Origin: Beroe ovata | Taxonomy: Eukaryota > Ctenophora > Nuda > Beroida > Beroidae | NCBI GenBank assembly: GCA_946803715.1 | Contig: CAMPET010000181.1 | Location: 2,678 to 66,677, forward strand | DNA length: 64,000 nt | Direction: 5' to 3' | Shown: positions 47,301 to 57,723 of the stretch, in pieces | How the letters are laid out: every line of letters begins with the position of its first letter | Numbering within the stretch: the stretch's first letter is position 1 | The notes under the pieces: model-generated | What the model saw: the letters and a program-made list of their open reading frames with translations, nothing else | Databases searched by the model: none | Told to the model about the DNA's origin: nothing | Made by a program: the position numbers and the translations under genes

Positions 47301-50300
47301 CAGCGATTGCAGAATGCAGATTGTGGATTGCGAGCCTCGAAGCAAGACCGGTTTCCGTTTTGCGCGCGCGCAATGAATTTTTCGACAGGATCGAGCTGCA
47401 CTGCCGAAGTGCCGAGTGCCGAGCTGGGTCTTTCATATTTCAGTGCAGTATCAATGTCTTACTAAATACTATGTTATATAGACAAACTGATCTAGCTTGT
47501 CCATTGTCAGATTCTATCTGTGCACACGTTGCGCGCCCCTGTTCTACTCAGTGAACTGAAAAGTCGTAGAAACCACGGAGACGCGCAGCGCGCGCGGAGT
47601 ATTTGGGTCACGCAGCGCGGGAACAATTCTATCTGACCTCAGTTTCTCTCTCGCGCGCGCCTTCATCGAAGCTGAAGGCAGAAACAGTGGACAGATAACA
47701 TCCGGCAGGCGTCATTGCCACTGCCAGCGTGTCGTTACCGCGTTACGATTCAATTTCATCCCACTCCGTGCTCTGCAGTCTGTGTGACTCAACCTTCAAC
47801 TTCAACCTTGTAGGATTTTACCCTACCGTCGGTGCGCGCGATTTTCAATCCGCCCCGGATAAAATCCCGCCAGGGATAAAATCCCGCCAGCAAGGGTAGG
47901 GTGAAATCCTACAACTTCAACCTGCCGCGCTGGCATTTGGTTCACGGAGTATAATTCCACAAGTTCGACTTGCGGTCGTGAGAAAGATACTATAGATACT
48001 ACGAGATTATGGTAGATGATGACATGAGATAATGGTAGATCAGATTCGTAACAGTCGCACACAGGTCGATGACGGATCGGAACACTACAGCCGACTAGCT
48101 GGACTTACGGACAAGTTCATGTTACCGATGAAAGTGGAAATTGGGCGGAACTTCAAGGGGTGCATATCTAGTTTTGATATAATCACCAAGAACTCGAAAG
48201 GTAACTATTTCTTCAATTCCTAACTCTTACTCGCCCCGAACCCGGTCTCTAACTCCCTCATTTCAATCCTCAGGAGTGTACAAGCACTATGAACCTTTTG
48301 AAGTTCTGACTGGTAAAGAAACAAATTCTCGTATGGAGGTCAGAGCAGATGGTGCATTCGATAAGGACTTCACCAGCGGCTGCATGCTCACTCCAAAGTG
48401 AGTGATAGAACACACACGTGTTACCTTGACAACAAGACACATTGGCACAAGTTACCATGACAACAACAGTCTAACAACACATGCATTACCAGGTTCTCAG
48501 AGACGATTGTTACCATGGCAAAGCCCACCACTCCCTCCCCGACTGAGGGAGCCCCTGTTAACGGAACGGAGGCTGAGATAAAGGGCAAGAACGGGACAGA
48601 CCTATATGTGATACTGGTGAGCATGGATTCTGGAGTTTATGTCCGGGTTATTTGATCTCATCACTCCGCACATCTTTTCACTGAGTCGAAGAAGGGGATA
48701 GATCAACCAACCCGATCGTTAAGTAAAGCGGGACATAGAGAGTTAGCGGAATATTGGAGCGGAATATAGGAGGGGGGGGGGTAATTCACTCTTCACTTTG
48801 CTATACTTGTGATATTGTATCACTGAGTACACACTGAGCACACTCTCAATGTGGGATGTAGAATTCGTCACTGTTCTTTATGAAGGAGTGACAAATGGTA
48901 AGAGCAGTACATTACAATAGCACAAATTAGTCGCTTCCCGTAGCTGCTGTATTGGATTGTAAGAGATGCCGCTGCTATGGTTACGGTGATTCTAGCTTCC
49001 CTGTTCGGAAGTAGTTCATTAGTTCACATCGGTTGTTTGTTGTGCCACTACAGGATTCTATGTCAGTGAAACTTCACCATTTTGACCTTAACTCGCTTCC
49101 CTGAGCCGTTATCCTTGGTATGACATTGACGTATCTATCTGAGAATTTTCATGCAGATACCATCGATTCCTACGTAATTTTGGACGCGGAATCGATTCCG
49201 AGTTGAATTTTGACCGTATCTCGCCTTCCTGAGCCACTATCCGTTGTGTGACGTTGAAGTATCAATCTGAGGATCAGTTTGAATTTATACCAACTAACCG
49301 AGGAGCTAGCTCAAAAATACCGCCAGATTCGAATTCTACGTCAAAAATTAGGCCGGAAACACTTCTCTTCAGTATTTTTACTGCGAAAATGATTTTGCCG
49401 GTTTTTTGGTATCAGTGTGTCCCATTGATTTTCGTGTTTTTACAGGTAATGCTTCCCACGGGTTTGAAATCGTGATTTGGGCGTGGTTTTACGGCGAGTA
49501 TGAATATGGCATGATCGTAATGAGGGTGGTTACTAGTAGTATGATAGTAGGAGAGATGAATTGGTGCAAAATGAGCACCATAAGTGCCAGTTGAGTGCCC
49601 ATAATTAGCCTTCAAAATCGAGGCAGCGAAGTGTGGGTTCATTCACTACATTTTCATCCGACCCTGTGACTCAAAAATACGAAGGAATTTTTCTATCGAA
49701 TTTTCATGCAGATACCATCGATTCCTACGTAATTTTGGACGCGGAATCGATTCCGAGTTGAATTTTGACCGTATCTCGCCTTCCTGAGCCACTATCCGTT
49801 GTGTGACGTTGAAGTATCAATCTGAGGATCAGTTTGAATTTATACCAACTTACCGAGGAGCTAGCTCAAAAATACCGCCAGATTCGAATTCTACGTCAAA
49901 AATTAGGCCGGAAACACTTCTCTTCAGTATTTTTACAGCGAAAATGATTTTGCCGGTTTTTTGGTGTCAGTGTGTCCCATTGATTTTCGTGTTTTTACAG
50001 GTAATGCTTCCCACGGGTTTGAAATCGTGATTTGGGCGTGGTTTTACGGCGAGTATGAATATGGCATGATCGTAACGAGGGTGGTTACTAGTAGTATGAT
50101 AGTAGGGGGATGAATTGGTGCAAAATGAGCACCATAAGTGCCAGTTGAGTGCCCATAATAAGCCTTCAAAATCGAGGCAGCGAAGTGTGGGTTCATTCAC
50201 TACATTTTCATCTGACCTGCGACTCAAAAATACGAAGGAATTTTTCTATCGAAATTTCATGCCAATACCATCGATTCCTATGTAATTTTGGACGCAGAAT

Positions 50301-51618
50301 CGATTCCCGATAGAATTTTGGGCCTATCTCTCTTCTCTGAGCCACTATTAGCCGTACATCAGCTGAATTGTGATAATTCGAACACTGCCTCCATTATTTA
50401 CCACATTCTATTGTCATACGTCACACAACACTTTATTAGAACTAACTATTGTTGTGTGTGTATTCACTCACACAAACAGACACACACGCGCAGACACACA
50501 GACACAGCGTATAGCACATACCATATCTTGATGTGGCTCGTTTTGTTTGTGTAGCGCTCATATTCTGCTGTGTGTGTTTGCGTGTTTTTATGCTCGTCAT
50601 TATGCTGGATATGTTGCATAAAACACCCACTATACCTTGTATTGAACAGTGAACACTATAGTTTTGGTGTTTTTCCGTTACCATACACCATTACAAGATT
50701 GATTACGCGATTGTAAGTTTACAAATCGTAGGATTGCGAAATATTTCCGTTTGTACCCTCCCCTCGACTATAATATATGAATGTAGGTAGCCAGTGAAAT
50801 ACAAGTGGAAAGACCATCAATTGTACTCCTTCATAATACTTATCTTTGTATATACTGTGTGTATTGAGCAATGTTCTGTTATCATGCGTATACGAGCAAT
50901 TCAATACTTTCGCTGTTCCTAGGCAACATACAAAACCTATCCAACACAATATTTCCCCACATTTAGTGGGTATAATCGGTGTTTTCCCTCGAATATCCAA
51001 GTGTTTTTCACACAATAATTTCACTTACTGCGCATAATTCTGTTATTTATCTCTTTAACACATCTGTTTAAATCGCACTTGACTTGTTAGATTTTCTCTC
51101 TCTCTCTGGAAGATTGTTAGGAATTCGCAACTTTTAGGCTCCGTTATGAAACCGAGCATTATCATAACACTGGTTAGTTCACACATCTCTCAACCATTTG
51201 TCCTCCCCTGCCTGCAATGATTCTTATTCTCACTGTATCAAATCTCTCTCACGTCAGACATAACACCTGTTCTCTCCCTGTATACTGTATAGTCCTTCCT
51301 CATATCTTCTCCTCACTCCTCCCTGACACTCCTCCCCCTCTTCTCCCCCTCTCCTCCTTTCCTCCTCTCATGTTCTCAGACTCCCCCCTCTCTCCTCACT
51401 CCTCCCTCTCTCCTCACTCCCCCTCTCTCTCCCAGGCGTGTGTGATCGGTGCTGCGCTCATTATCCTGGTTATAGTGCTCGTGATTGTGTGCCGGTCCCG
51501 TAACCGGGACAAGGGCGTCTACAAACTCAAGGAAACGAAACAGTTCGACTGGGAATACGGTAACCTCCCACCAGCTGCCAAAAACTCGGGGTCACGCGAA
51601 AACGAACACGGCGTGTGA
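31848..51618 (+). CDS. single-pass receptor-like protein: chitin-binding + kringle + LamG + TM
   Basis: Eleven exons, all phase-consistent: 31848-31899, 31982-32161, 34701-34806, 35604-35731, 46077-46242, 46662-46755, 47192-47272, 48065-48200, 48274-48397, 48493-48616 and 51436-51618; 457 residues. Signal peptide 1-17 (MIWRALLNVLFLPQLIT). Chitin-binding type 2 domain with six Cys at 21, 36, 42, 52, 65 and 74, in peritrophin-A spacing. Kringle from C81 (DCYIGRGNGFDYQG, GMKCQDW, NYCRNPNP, CDIPLC), with all six Cys. A laminin-G-like module, about 160-310 (WVDLADGQSHKIVIRRNQD, MKVEIGRNFKGCISSFDI). A Thr/Pro-rich stalk with NGT sites, then TM 398-416 (CVIGAALIILVIVLVIV) and a 41-residue tail starting RSRNRDKGVYKLKE. 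I know no family with this order; adhesion or matrix sensing is inferred. Confidence 0.88.
32162..34700. other. receptor intron 2
   Basis: No exon seen. Contains CA microsatellites around a single N (33515-33570, N at 33532), a 14-bp repeat GAATGTATTTGAGT in four perfect copies (33729-33784) and TG repeats at 34285-34325. Confidence 0.65.
35722..37213. repeat. ~740-bp near-identical duplication separated by a single N
   Basis: Copy A (35722-36461) and copy B (36463-~37213) start at the same point inside receptor exon 4 (CTGTGTTCAG then the donor) and differ by scattered substitutions and small indels. The N at 36462 is exactly at the junction, and both copies end in CACTCACAAACACA. This is best read as two haplotypes laid end to end, not as a genomic duplication. 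Confidence 0.8.
36770..37110 (-). CDS. candidate minus-strand exon in receptor intron 4, unrecognised
   Basis: An open frame on the minus strand, present in both copies of the duplicated segment (allelic copy at about 36020-36350). It encodes about 100 ordered-looking residues, for example ILGETGSSFQM, GYIAKLSPRSKKYLDICPG and NYTLPRDTTPHRVPTWRGVY. It ends at GTG|GTAAGTGA, a good donor, in copy B. The copies differ by a few residues plus a 1-nt indel upstream of MILGETG, which limits the coding part to after that point. No partner exon was found and no family recognised, so it may be a nested gene or a chance frame. Confidence 0.3.
41265..41354. other. assembly gap (90 N) in a CA microsatellite
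   Basis: N run flanked on both sides by (CA)n, so it is a collapsed or unspanned microsatellite. Confidence 0.99.
43307..44065. repeat. ~380-bp near-identical duplication separated by a single N
   Basis: Copy A (43307-43706) and copy B (43708-~44065) both run from a CA tract through ACTGGAT(G/A)ATATAAACTG to TTTTGACGTGTGTGCTTTGT and a TG tract, with only scattered differences. The N at 43707 marks the join. Interpreted as two alleles placed in tandem. Confidence 0.8.
47505..47707. mobile_element. MITE family 1 copy split by a family 2 insertion
   Basis: Family-1 left end TGTCAGATTCTATCTG (47505-47520) is interrupted by the family-2 element and resumes as ATTCTATCTGACCTC at 47626. The CG-rich core (CTCGCGCGCGCCTTCATCGA) and a decayed right end (ATAACATCCGGCA) follow. 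Located in receptor intron 7. Confidence 0.85.
47521..47625 (+). mobile_element. MITE family 2, inserted in family 1
   Basis: 105 bp from TGCACACGTTGCGCGCCCC to CACGCAGCGCGGGAACA. The exact 10-bp duplication attctatctg (47511-47520 and 47626-47635) is family-1 terminal sequence, proving insertion into a pre-existing family-1 element. Confidence 0.92.
49060..50345. repeat. ~555-bp tandem repeat in receptor intron 10
   Basis: Two full units plus partial ends: the anchor GAGCTAGCTC is at 49303 and 49858, a 555-bp period. The blocks GTAATTTTGGACGCGGAATC, GAAACACTTCTCTTCAGTA and GTGTCCCATTGATTTTCGTG correspond, in the same order, to blocks in the SF3B1 intron 1 array, so both arrays derive from one repeat family. 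The two units here are nearly identical to each other. Confidence 0.9.
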
Positions 51619-53180
51619 TGTTTGTGTGTGAGTGAGTGTGTGACGTCATAATTAGGTAATTGATTGAAGTCAATTATATAGTTGCATTGTATGTGTGCGA
51701 AGGCGATGAGGAGGAAAGAATAGACAGTCGGTGTCAAGAGAGAAGGAGACTCATTTGTTGCGATTTATTGAAGAGATATAATCTGTTGTTGTCATGGAAA
51801 CATGACGTCATTATGATGGTGACATGTTGACGTGGTGCTAAGTTTAGGTAACACACTGATATCATTCCAATAAAACATGCTCTAACGCTCTGTGTATAAA
51901 CGAATATTTTTATGTAATTTATAATTTACATTTTATACCCTGCTGTTATTGCCTAAGATACTAGTTGCTGATTTGAGTGTAGTATTGATTGGTAATCATT
52001 GCTTCATGATATTGAGATAAGCAAAATGCAGGGCGTGAAAACTATTACAGTGCTGGGTATGATAGCTGTGACGAAGCAATAGTTTTAAATCCATGCATGA
52101 AATATAAACTAGATTTTCAAAATGAGGTAGTAATATTTGACGTAGATCATTTTATTTGCTTTTACTGGTTAAACTCATTGGTGATTACAATTTAAATAGA
52201 ACAATTCAGATACGAGAGAATAGATTGACATAATTTTAAACATTTTTACCCAAGATAGATGCTCTATATTTGACATTGTGGATATATATACTTTGACAGT
52301 TTGTCACAGTAACAGAAGTATTTGACATTTCACACACATTTATCATGACTGTATGATTAACAGAAGATTTCTATAATGTTGTCATGGTAACAGCTATGGT
52401 GTTGTCATGGTAACAGCTATTTCTCGATGATTGATGTTTGAGTTCTGACCCCACTGTTGCTAAAATGAGCTATTATCACTTATGTCAATTCACTGTCTCA
52501 TATTGTAACCTCTTCAACAACATTTAGCAGCAATGACGCAAAGAGATACAGTGCCCAGTGTTGAGAAGAACTTGTCTTATCTGTTGCCTGATGATTTAGA
52601 GGCATGGGCATAGAATTACCAAAAGTTGAAAAGTCATAGGTCAACTTTGCGTCGAAATTCAGCGAAAACGGCAAATACTCTGGATGCAAAATGAAGTCAC
52701 TTGTGGGCACGTTATAAGCGATAATTGTTTACATCCGTAGACAGTAGACACTGCCACTTGAGTCAGAACCTACTCTACTGTACCCATAGTACTGTACTGA
52801 CAGTTTATATCAAGTAGTTACTATAGCAACTCTGCGACTACGCGCGCGCGTAAATTGATATCGCGCGAAAAATAGTATGTTAACAAGAGAATATGTTATG
52901 CGCGCTACGTATGCATAGAGTAGTTTGTGTGACCGCGCCAGAACAACAGTGTGCCAGAATTTGTGATCACACAATAATCGATTCTCTCACAATCACACAT
53001 AGTTTTTATTGATGACAAAGAATACAATGTTGTAAAATCCAATCTGAAATTTTAATTTACACGTCGAACAAAAATCAGGTATTCTATTTACACAGATTTA
53101 ATATGATAGTCACTATAAGTTTTGTAACAGTAATTATTTACACGTGCTAGCACAAGAAGTGCACCAAAATGAACTATTTC
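51619..53180. other. convergent 3' region between the receptor gene and SPATA17
   Basis: Receptor 3' UTR, then AT-rich sequence with two adjacent GTTGTCATGGTAACAGCTAT units (52378-52422) and a CG-rich patch near 52840-52875. No exon supported. Confidence 0.65.
51869..51874 (+). terminator. receptor polyadenylation signal AATAAA
   Basis: Canonical hexamer 250 nt after the receptor stop codon. Confidence 0.6.
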
Positions 53181-55954
53181 TCAACTGTATGTCTCGCCCA
53201 GTTTATCAAATTCTGGTATTGATTTGAACACAGTACTGAACTCTCTTCCTGCTAACAGTTGCTGTGGCTTCTCTCTGAACGTCTTAGTACCATAATCCAC
53301 GCTGAAATTAGAATGGGGCTAGGAATTGACCGATTCATGTTATAGCTCCTAGTTTAGAATGTGGTTGGGCATCAGATTTCGATCATGTTATGTCGTGTCC
53401 GAAAATTTGATCATGAATCGAGTACAAATCGAGTCCAAATTTGAATTATCATCACAATGTACTCTCTATTGACGAGAGCACTCACTTTGTCATCTTAGTA
53501 CTGTTGTGCAGCGATGGGATGTACTCATAGGTCATCTTTGCAAAGGGAGCAAACCTGGGAATACTTGATAAAAGCATCAGTTCTCCGATATGAGTGAATA
53601 AGCAGATTTATAACTTAAGTGAATCAATGGATCTAAAATTGGAAATTGAGATCGATAACATCAAATTCAATTCTCAATCACAAATCACAGTGAATATCAC
53701 TATGGATATCTATAGATTGAGGTATTGATTTTGAGTGATTTAGACTGATTTAGAATGAGGATTTAGAATGATGATGTTCACACTTACTTCTCATCGATGA
53801 CTCGTTTACACCACTCATCCTGCACTTCTCTTTCCCTGTAACACACAATTACAATGTAACACACACACACAATGTTAACACACACAATTACAATGTAACA
53901 CACACACAGACACAGACACACACACNACACACACACACACACAGACAAAATGTAACACACATACAGTTACAATGTAACACACACAATGTAAACACTCAGT
54001 TACAGTGTAACACACAATTATACATTACAATATGTTACAAACAGTGTAACGATTACAGTTACAGCAAAAGTTAAGTAAGGTGTCACGCAATAACGCATAT
54101 CCCACTGATACACAGCGTGAGTCCGTAGAACATGGTTTAGTGTTCAGTATTGAGCAGATAAAGAATGGGGAATATACAGATTCCAGAATTGGCTGTCCAA
54201 TCTACCGAACACTCACTTCCTAGAATCGACAGAGTGGAAGTCAGTCTGAACTCTGAGACTAGGTTTCAGGGGTTTAAACCTCTGCATGTAGACAGCCGTC
54301 GGTTCTTTGAACGGGCCCTGATAGGGTATATTGGTTCGATGCCAAAAATAGCGAGCCGGTCATTCATTGACATCATTCGATATGAACAATAGCAAAAACG
54401 GGTGATTGCCTACCTATCTACTACCGAGCAATACTTAATTTCTCTTCTCAATGGGAATATCAGAATTTAAGCACAGTCATTATATATTGAACTGCTGGGC
54501 AATGGGCATTGGACAGTGCACAAGTGATTGTCTAAAACCTAAACTCTGACCTGCACTCTCTTGAGGGGCGGAAGTTCGAATGTGGCATTTTCCACTCGTT
54601 TCTCTGTCATCTTGTGCCACGTGTTCTTCTTCTTGCTCAACTTCTTGGGGAAAACAGCCCTGATCTGCTCCTCGAACACTGGAACCTCATGCTCCTTCAC
54701 AAACACTCCCGACTTCTGTGAGAAACAAGGAGTACTCCAGGATAAGACATCACAGGAGAAAATAACTCGCAATTAAAGGTGACATCTGACTTCAGTGCTC
54801 ACTACTCGAGGCGAAATCTGACCCACTAGTATTGGCAGTATCGCAAAGCAATAAAACAGCGATTCTCCTACGAAACCCACCACTCCCGTGCTCATCATAT
54901 AGTGACAGGACCGGGCGAATTTGTTGTAACTCTTCATTTCCCGGGCTCGCTCCTCCATCTCCTCCCTTCGAGACATTTCCTCTGCGTACTCCCTCAGCCG
55001 CTCCCTGCGTTTTTATTGATTGGGGCAGAAATATCTGGTGATTTCTTTGTGAACTCGTAAAATGAAACTGTAGTAAGTAAAAGTTTGATAGTTCCTTCTG
55101 TTGTAATTACTTAGAGAGCAAGTTTAAAACGTTGTAATTAGTTATTATCTGGCGATGATTGTACCAAACTTGCTACAAGACTGTGCCCCATATCTAATTA
55201 CCTAACATACCTAATTACCTAACCTAATTACCTAACCTAATTAGCTAACATACCTAATTACCTAACCTAATTACCTAACATACCTGACAATTTCATTCTT
55301 TTCCTGCAGTGCACCCAGATACTTCTTCATAGCGTAATAATCGTACACATGTGTCCTCACGTAGTGACCCTTCCATACTTTCTTTATCTCTGCATTTTAA
55401 GATGTCACACACAGAGAAATACCGCACATTAACTTGTTGTCATAGTAACTTTTTGTCATAGTAATACTAACTTGTTGCCATGCAATGGAAGTAGTTGAGT
55501 TGTCTCTCTTCCACCTTCACTACCAGTTTCCTGTGGTATTCCTTCCTCCCGAGATAACCCCTCCATGTTTTCTGAAAATGATGTGTGTGTGTGCGACAAA
55601 AGGCGTTGCCATAACAACATGATAATACCGAGCCATCAACCTGCGACAATGACACATGTCACCATGGCAACACACCTGAATCCTGACAGCACAGTGGTGG
55701 AGATACTTGATAAATTGGCGTGTTCTCACTCCCCGCATGACAGCTTGAATTAGCAGTGCTGCTTTGTATTCCCTGTCTCTGTTCAACTCTGCTTCCCTGT
55801 GTATGCATTGTTGTTACACCCAGTTGTCATGGCAACCGCTGTCATGGTAATGGCTGGTGTCATGGTAACAAGATGGTAACCTGGCTGCAGAGAAGACATC
55901 CTCCACCACGGAATTTCTCCCATCCCAGTGGGAGATGAAGAGTAGCCCGGCCAT
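53181..55954 (-). CDS. SPATA17: SPATA17, IQ-motif axonemal protein
   Basis: Calmodulin-binding IQ protein of motile cilia and sperm flagella. Ten minus-strand exons: 55954-55881, 55796-55676, 55571-55472, 55389-55284, 55004-54881, 54715-54551, 54317-54217, 53835-53788, 53554-53486 and 53301-53181. All are in phase and give 342 residues (human 361). RNSVVEDVF near the N-terminus matches the family. IQ motifs are at AALLIQAVMRGVRTRQF, IQ-KTWRGYLGRKEY and IKKVWKGHYVRTHVYDYY. Later family blocks are PPLKRVQGPFKEPTAVYMQR and FKPLKPSLRV, and the C-terminus (EFSTVFKSIPEFDKLGETYS) also aligns. The donor after exon 5 (GTG|GTGGGT) was chosen to keep phase. It starts 279 bp after the IFT27 stop on the same strand. 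Confidence 0.93.
53850..54065. repeat. ACACACAATTACAATGTAAC minisatellite
   Basis: Irregular array of CACACACA and ACAATGTAACACAC units with a single N at 53926, in a SPATA17 intron. Confidence 0.85.
55196..55283. repeat. CCTAATTACCTAAC minisatellite in SPATA17 intron 4
   Basis: Seven or more units of TACCTAATTACCTAAC/CATACC type ending at the donor of the exon that finishes at 55284. Confidence 0.85.
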
Positions 55955-56232
55955 CTCTTTAAGTCATGCTCCCTACAGAGAGATACAGTAGTTTATACAG
56001 AGATATGATATGATTCATCACATGACTGCTCCCTTTTCGAAATAGAAATGGAAATGGCGTTAGTTCAATGACAGCAAATGAGACTAAAAGTTATATACAG
56101 CAATATATTGTACACAATTTCAAGCAAATAAAAAGTAAACCATCATGTCTCAGCAGCTTATGGTAATATCCAGCATTACCAATAGGTTTATACCCACTCA
56201 GTCTGATATAAATAAGACATTTGAATTTCAGG

Positions 56233-57049
56233 TCACACATTTTCAGCAATGTTCTGGAATTCTTGTGTTTGTTCAACATACTGTTCATAGAGACAGTTGG
56301 CAAGAAAATAGAATGGTTCATCGACCTCAACTGATTCCTTGGCTGAACACTCGAAGTAGGGAACACCCAGATTGCTTGCTGCTTCCTCTGCCTCACCCTT
56401 CTTTATCACACGGCGCCCCTCTAGATCACACTTGTTCCCAACCAAAGCCCCGTGCATCTGAGAACATATTATTAAGCAGAGAATTGAGTGGAGTTGTGCA
56501 AATTAACAGCAATACTGTGGTATAAGTACCTTGAAATCTTTGTTTGAATTTCTGGCTCTTTCGAACCATTTTACAGCAGCACTTAGAGAACTTTGATTTG
56601 TAAGATCACAGACCAACATCACAAGAGCACTACTTCCCAGTACCTGATAGAGACCAAGGTAGAAGATAGATATAGTTTTAATCTAGATTTATGTTATACT
56701 GAAACATGGATGATCAATGGTAAAAAATTAACCTTTGATATGAATGGCTGAAAAGTCTCTTGGCCAGCACAGTCATAGACATAAAGTTCCACTGTATAGG
56801 GTGAGTCAGGAATCTTGACAGACTTGACTTGTAAAGACACACCTGTATAGGAGTTTGAAGGAATCTTGGTCAATTGAATTGGATTTGCTATCAATAACGG
56901 ATATATAAACACCAAATACCTGTTGTCATTGAATAGGCTTTAGGAAATCCTTGCTGGGAATCACTGTGAAAAACCTGCACTAAAGAAGTTTTGCCAGTTC
57001 CAGCATCACCCAAAACAATAAGTTTTGCCCTTAGTAATGTTTCATCCAT
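56233..57049 (-). CDS. IFT27: intraflagellar transport protein 27, Rab-like GTPase
   Basis: Small GTPase subunit of IFT-B that pairs with IFT25 and supports BBSome-dependent export from cilia. Four exons: 57049-56920, 56842-56733, 56643-56530 and 56457-56233; 192 residues (human 186). P-loop GDAGTGKT, switch-II DCAGQETF, NKCD as G4 and SAK as G5. It is diagnosed as IFT27 rather than a general Rab by HSDSQQGFPKAYSMTTGVSL, VKIPDSPYTVELYVYD and the lack of C-terminal prenylation cysteines (it ends NIAENV). It keeps Gln in the DxxGQ motif, so GTP hydrolysis is plausible. CTCACAG lies 8 nt before the ATG. Confidence 0.93.
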
Positions 57050-57484
57050 CCCTTGGGCTGTGAGAGGGCTTAAAAATGAATGAATGCTGGATTAACAGTA
57101 ATATTTTGTGGGAGATTTGAGAGGTAAGAAACAAAAATGAAATATAGCAAGATAACAGGTATGAGTTTATATCATATATTTTTATTATGAGTTGAAACAT
57201 ATGAAATTGAATGAATATTCAAAAAAATGATAAAATGACATGACAGTTGACTTATTGTGCTGTGCGCAGCGCGACTAATTAGTTCGAATTTCCCCCGAAA
57301 TATGGAAGATTGACAAGCTACAATATTCAAGTATGAAACTTGATAAATGCCATAGCATCATAATATTCAAAATATGCTAGCAAAAATTCAGTGACATCAA
57401 AATTTTCGGTCGCGCCGCGCGCTTTACGCGCGCGCCGCGCCCGTCATTAACATTTGATCAAATAAGATTTTCGTTGATATATGT

Positions 57485-57723
57485 TATCAGCTGTTCACTG
57501 ATGCTGTTTCTCGCCTCGCGCGCGTCGATGAAGCCACGGTTTTTCGTTCTTCAATGAAAGCGCGCGCATCGCGCGCGAGAAGCAGGTCAGGTTACATCTG
57601 TGCACACGTTGCGCGCCCCTATTCTACTCAGTGAACTGAAAAGTCGTAGAAAGGAAACCACGGAGACGCGCAGCGCGCGCGGAGTATTTGGGTCACGCAG
57701 CGCGGGAACAGTTACATCTGACA
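57485..57723. mobile_element. MITE family 1 copy interrupted by family 2
   Basis: Left end TATCAGCTGTTCACTGATGC then TGTTTCTCGCCTCGCG, long inverted CG-rich core, right end GCAGGTCAGGTTACATCTG. The family-2 element sits just before the last three bases (ACA at 57721-57723). Confidence 0.85.
57601..57710 (+). mobile_element. MITE family 2, inserted in family 1
   Basis: 110 bp, about 95% identical to the copy at 47521-47625 (one substitution, GTTC/ATTC, and a 5-bp insertion). Exact 10-bp duplication gttacatctg at 57591-57600 and 57711-57720, again family-1 terminal sequence. Confidence 0.93.
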
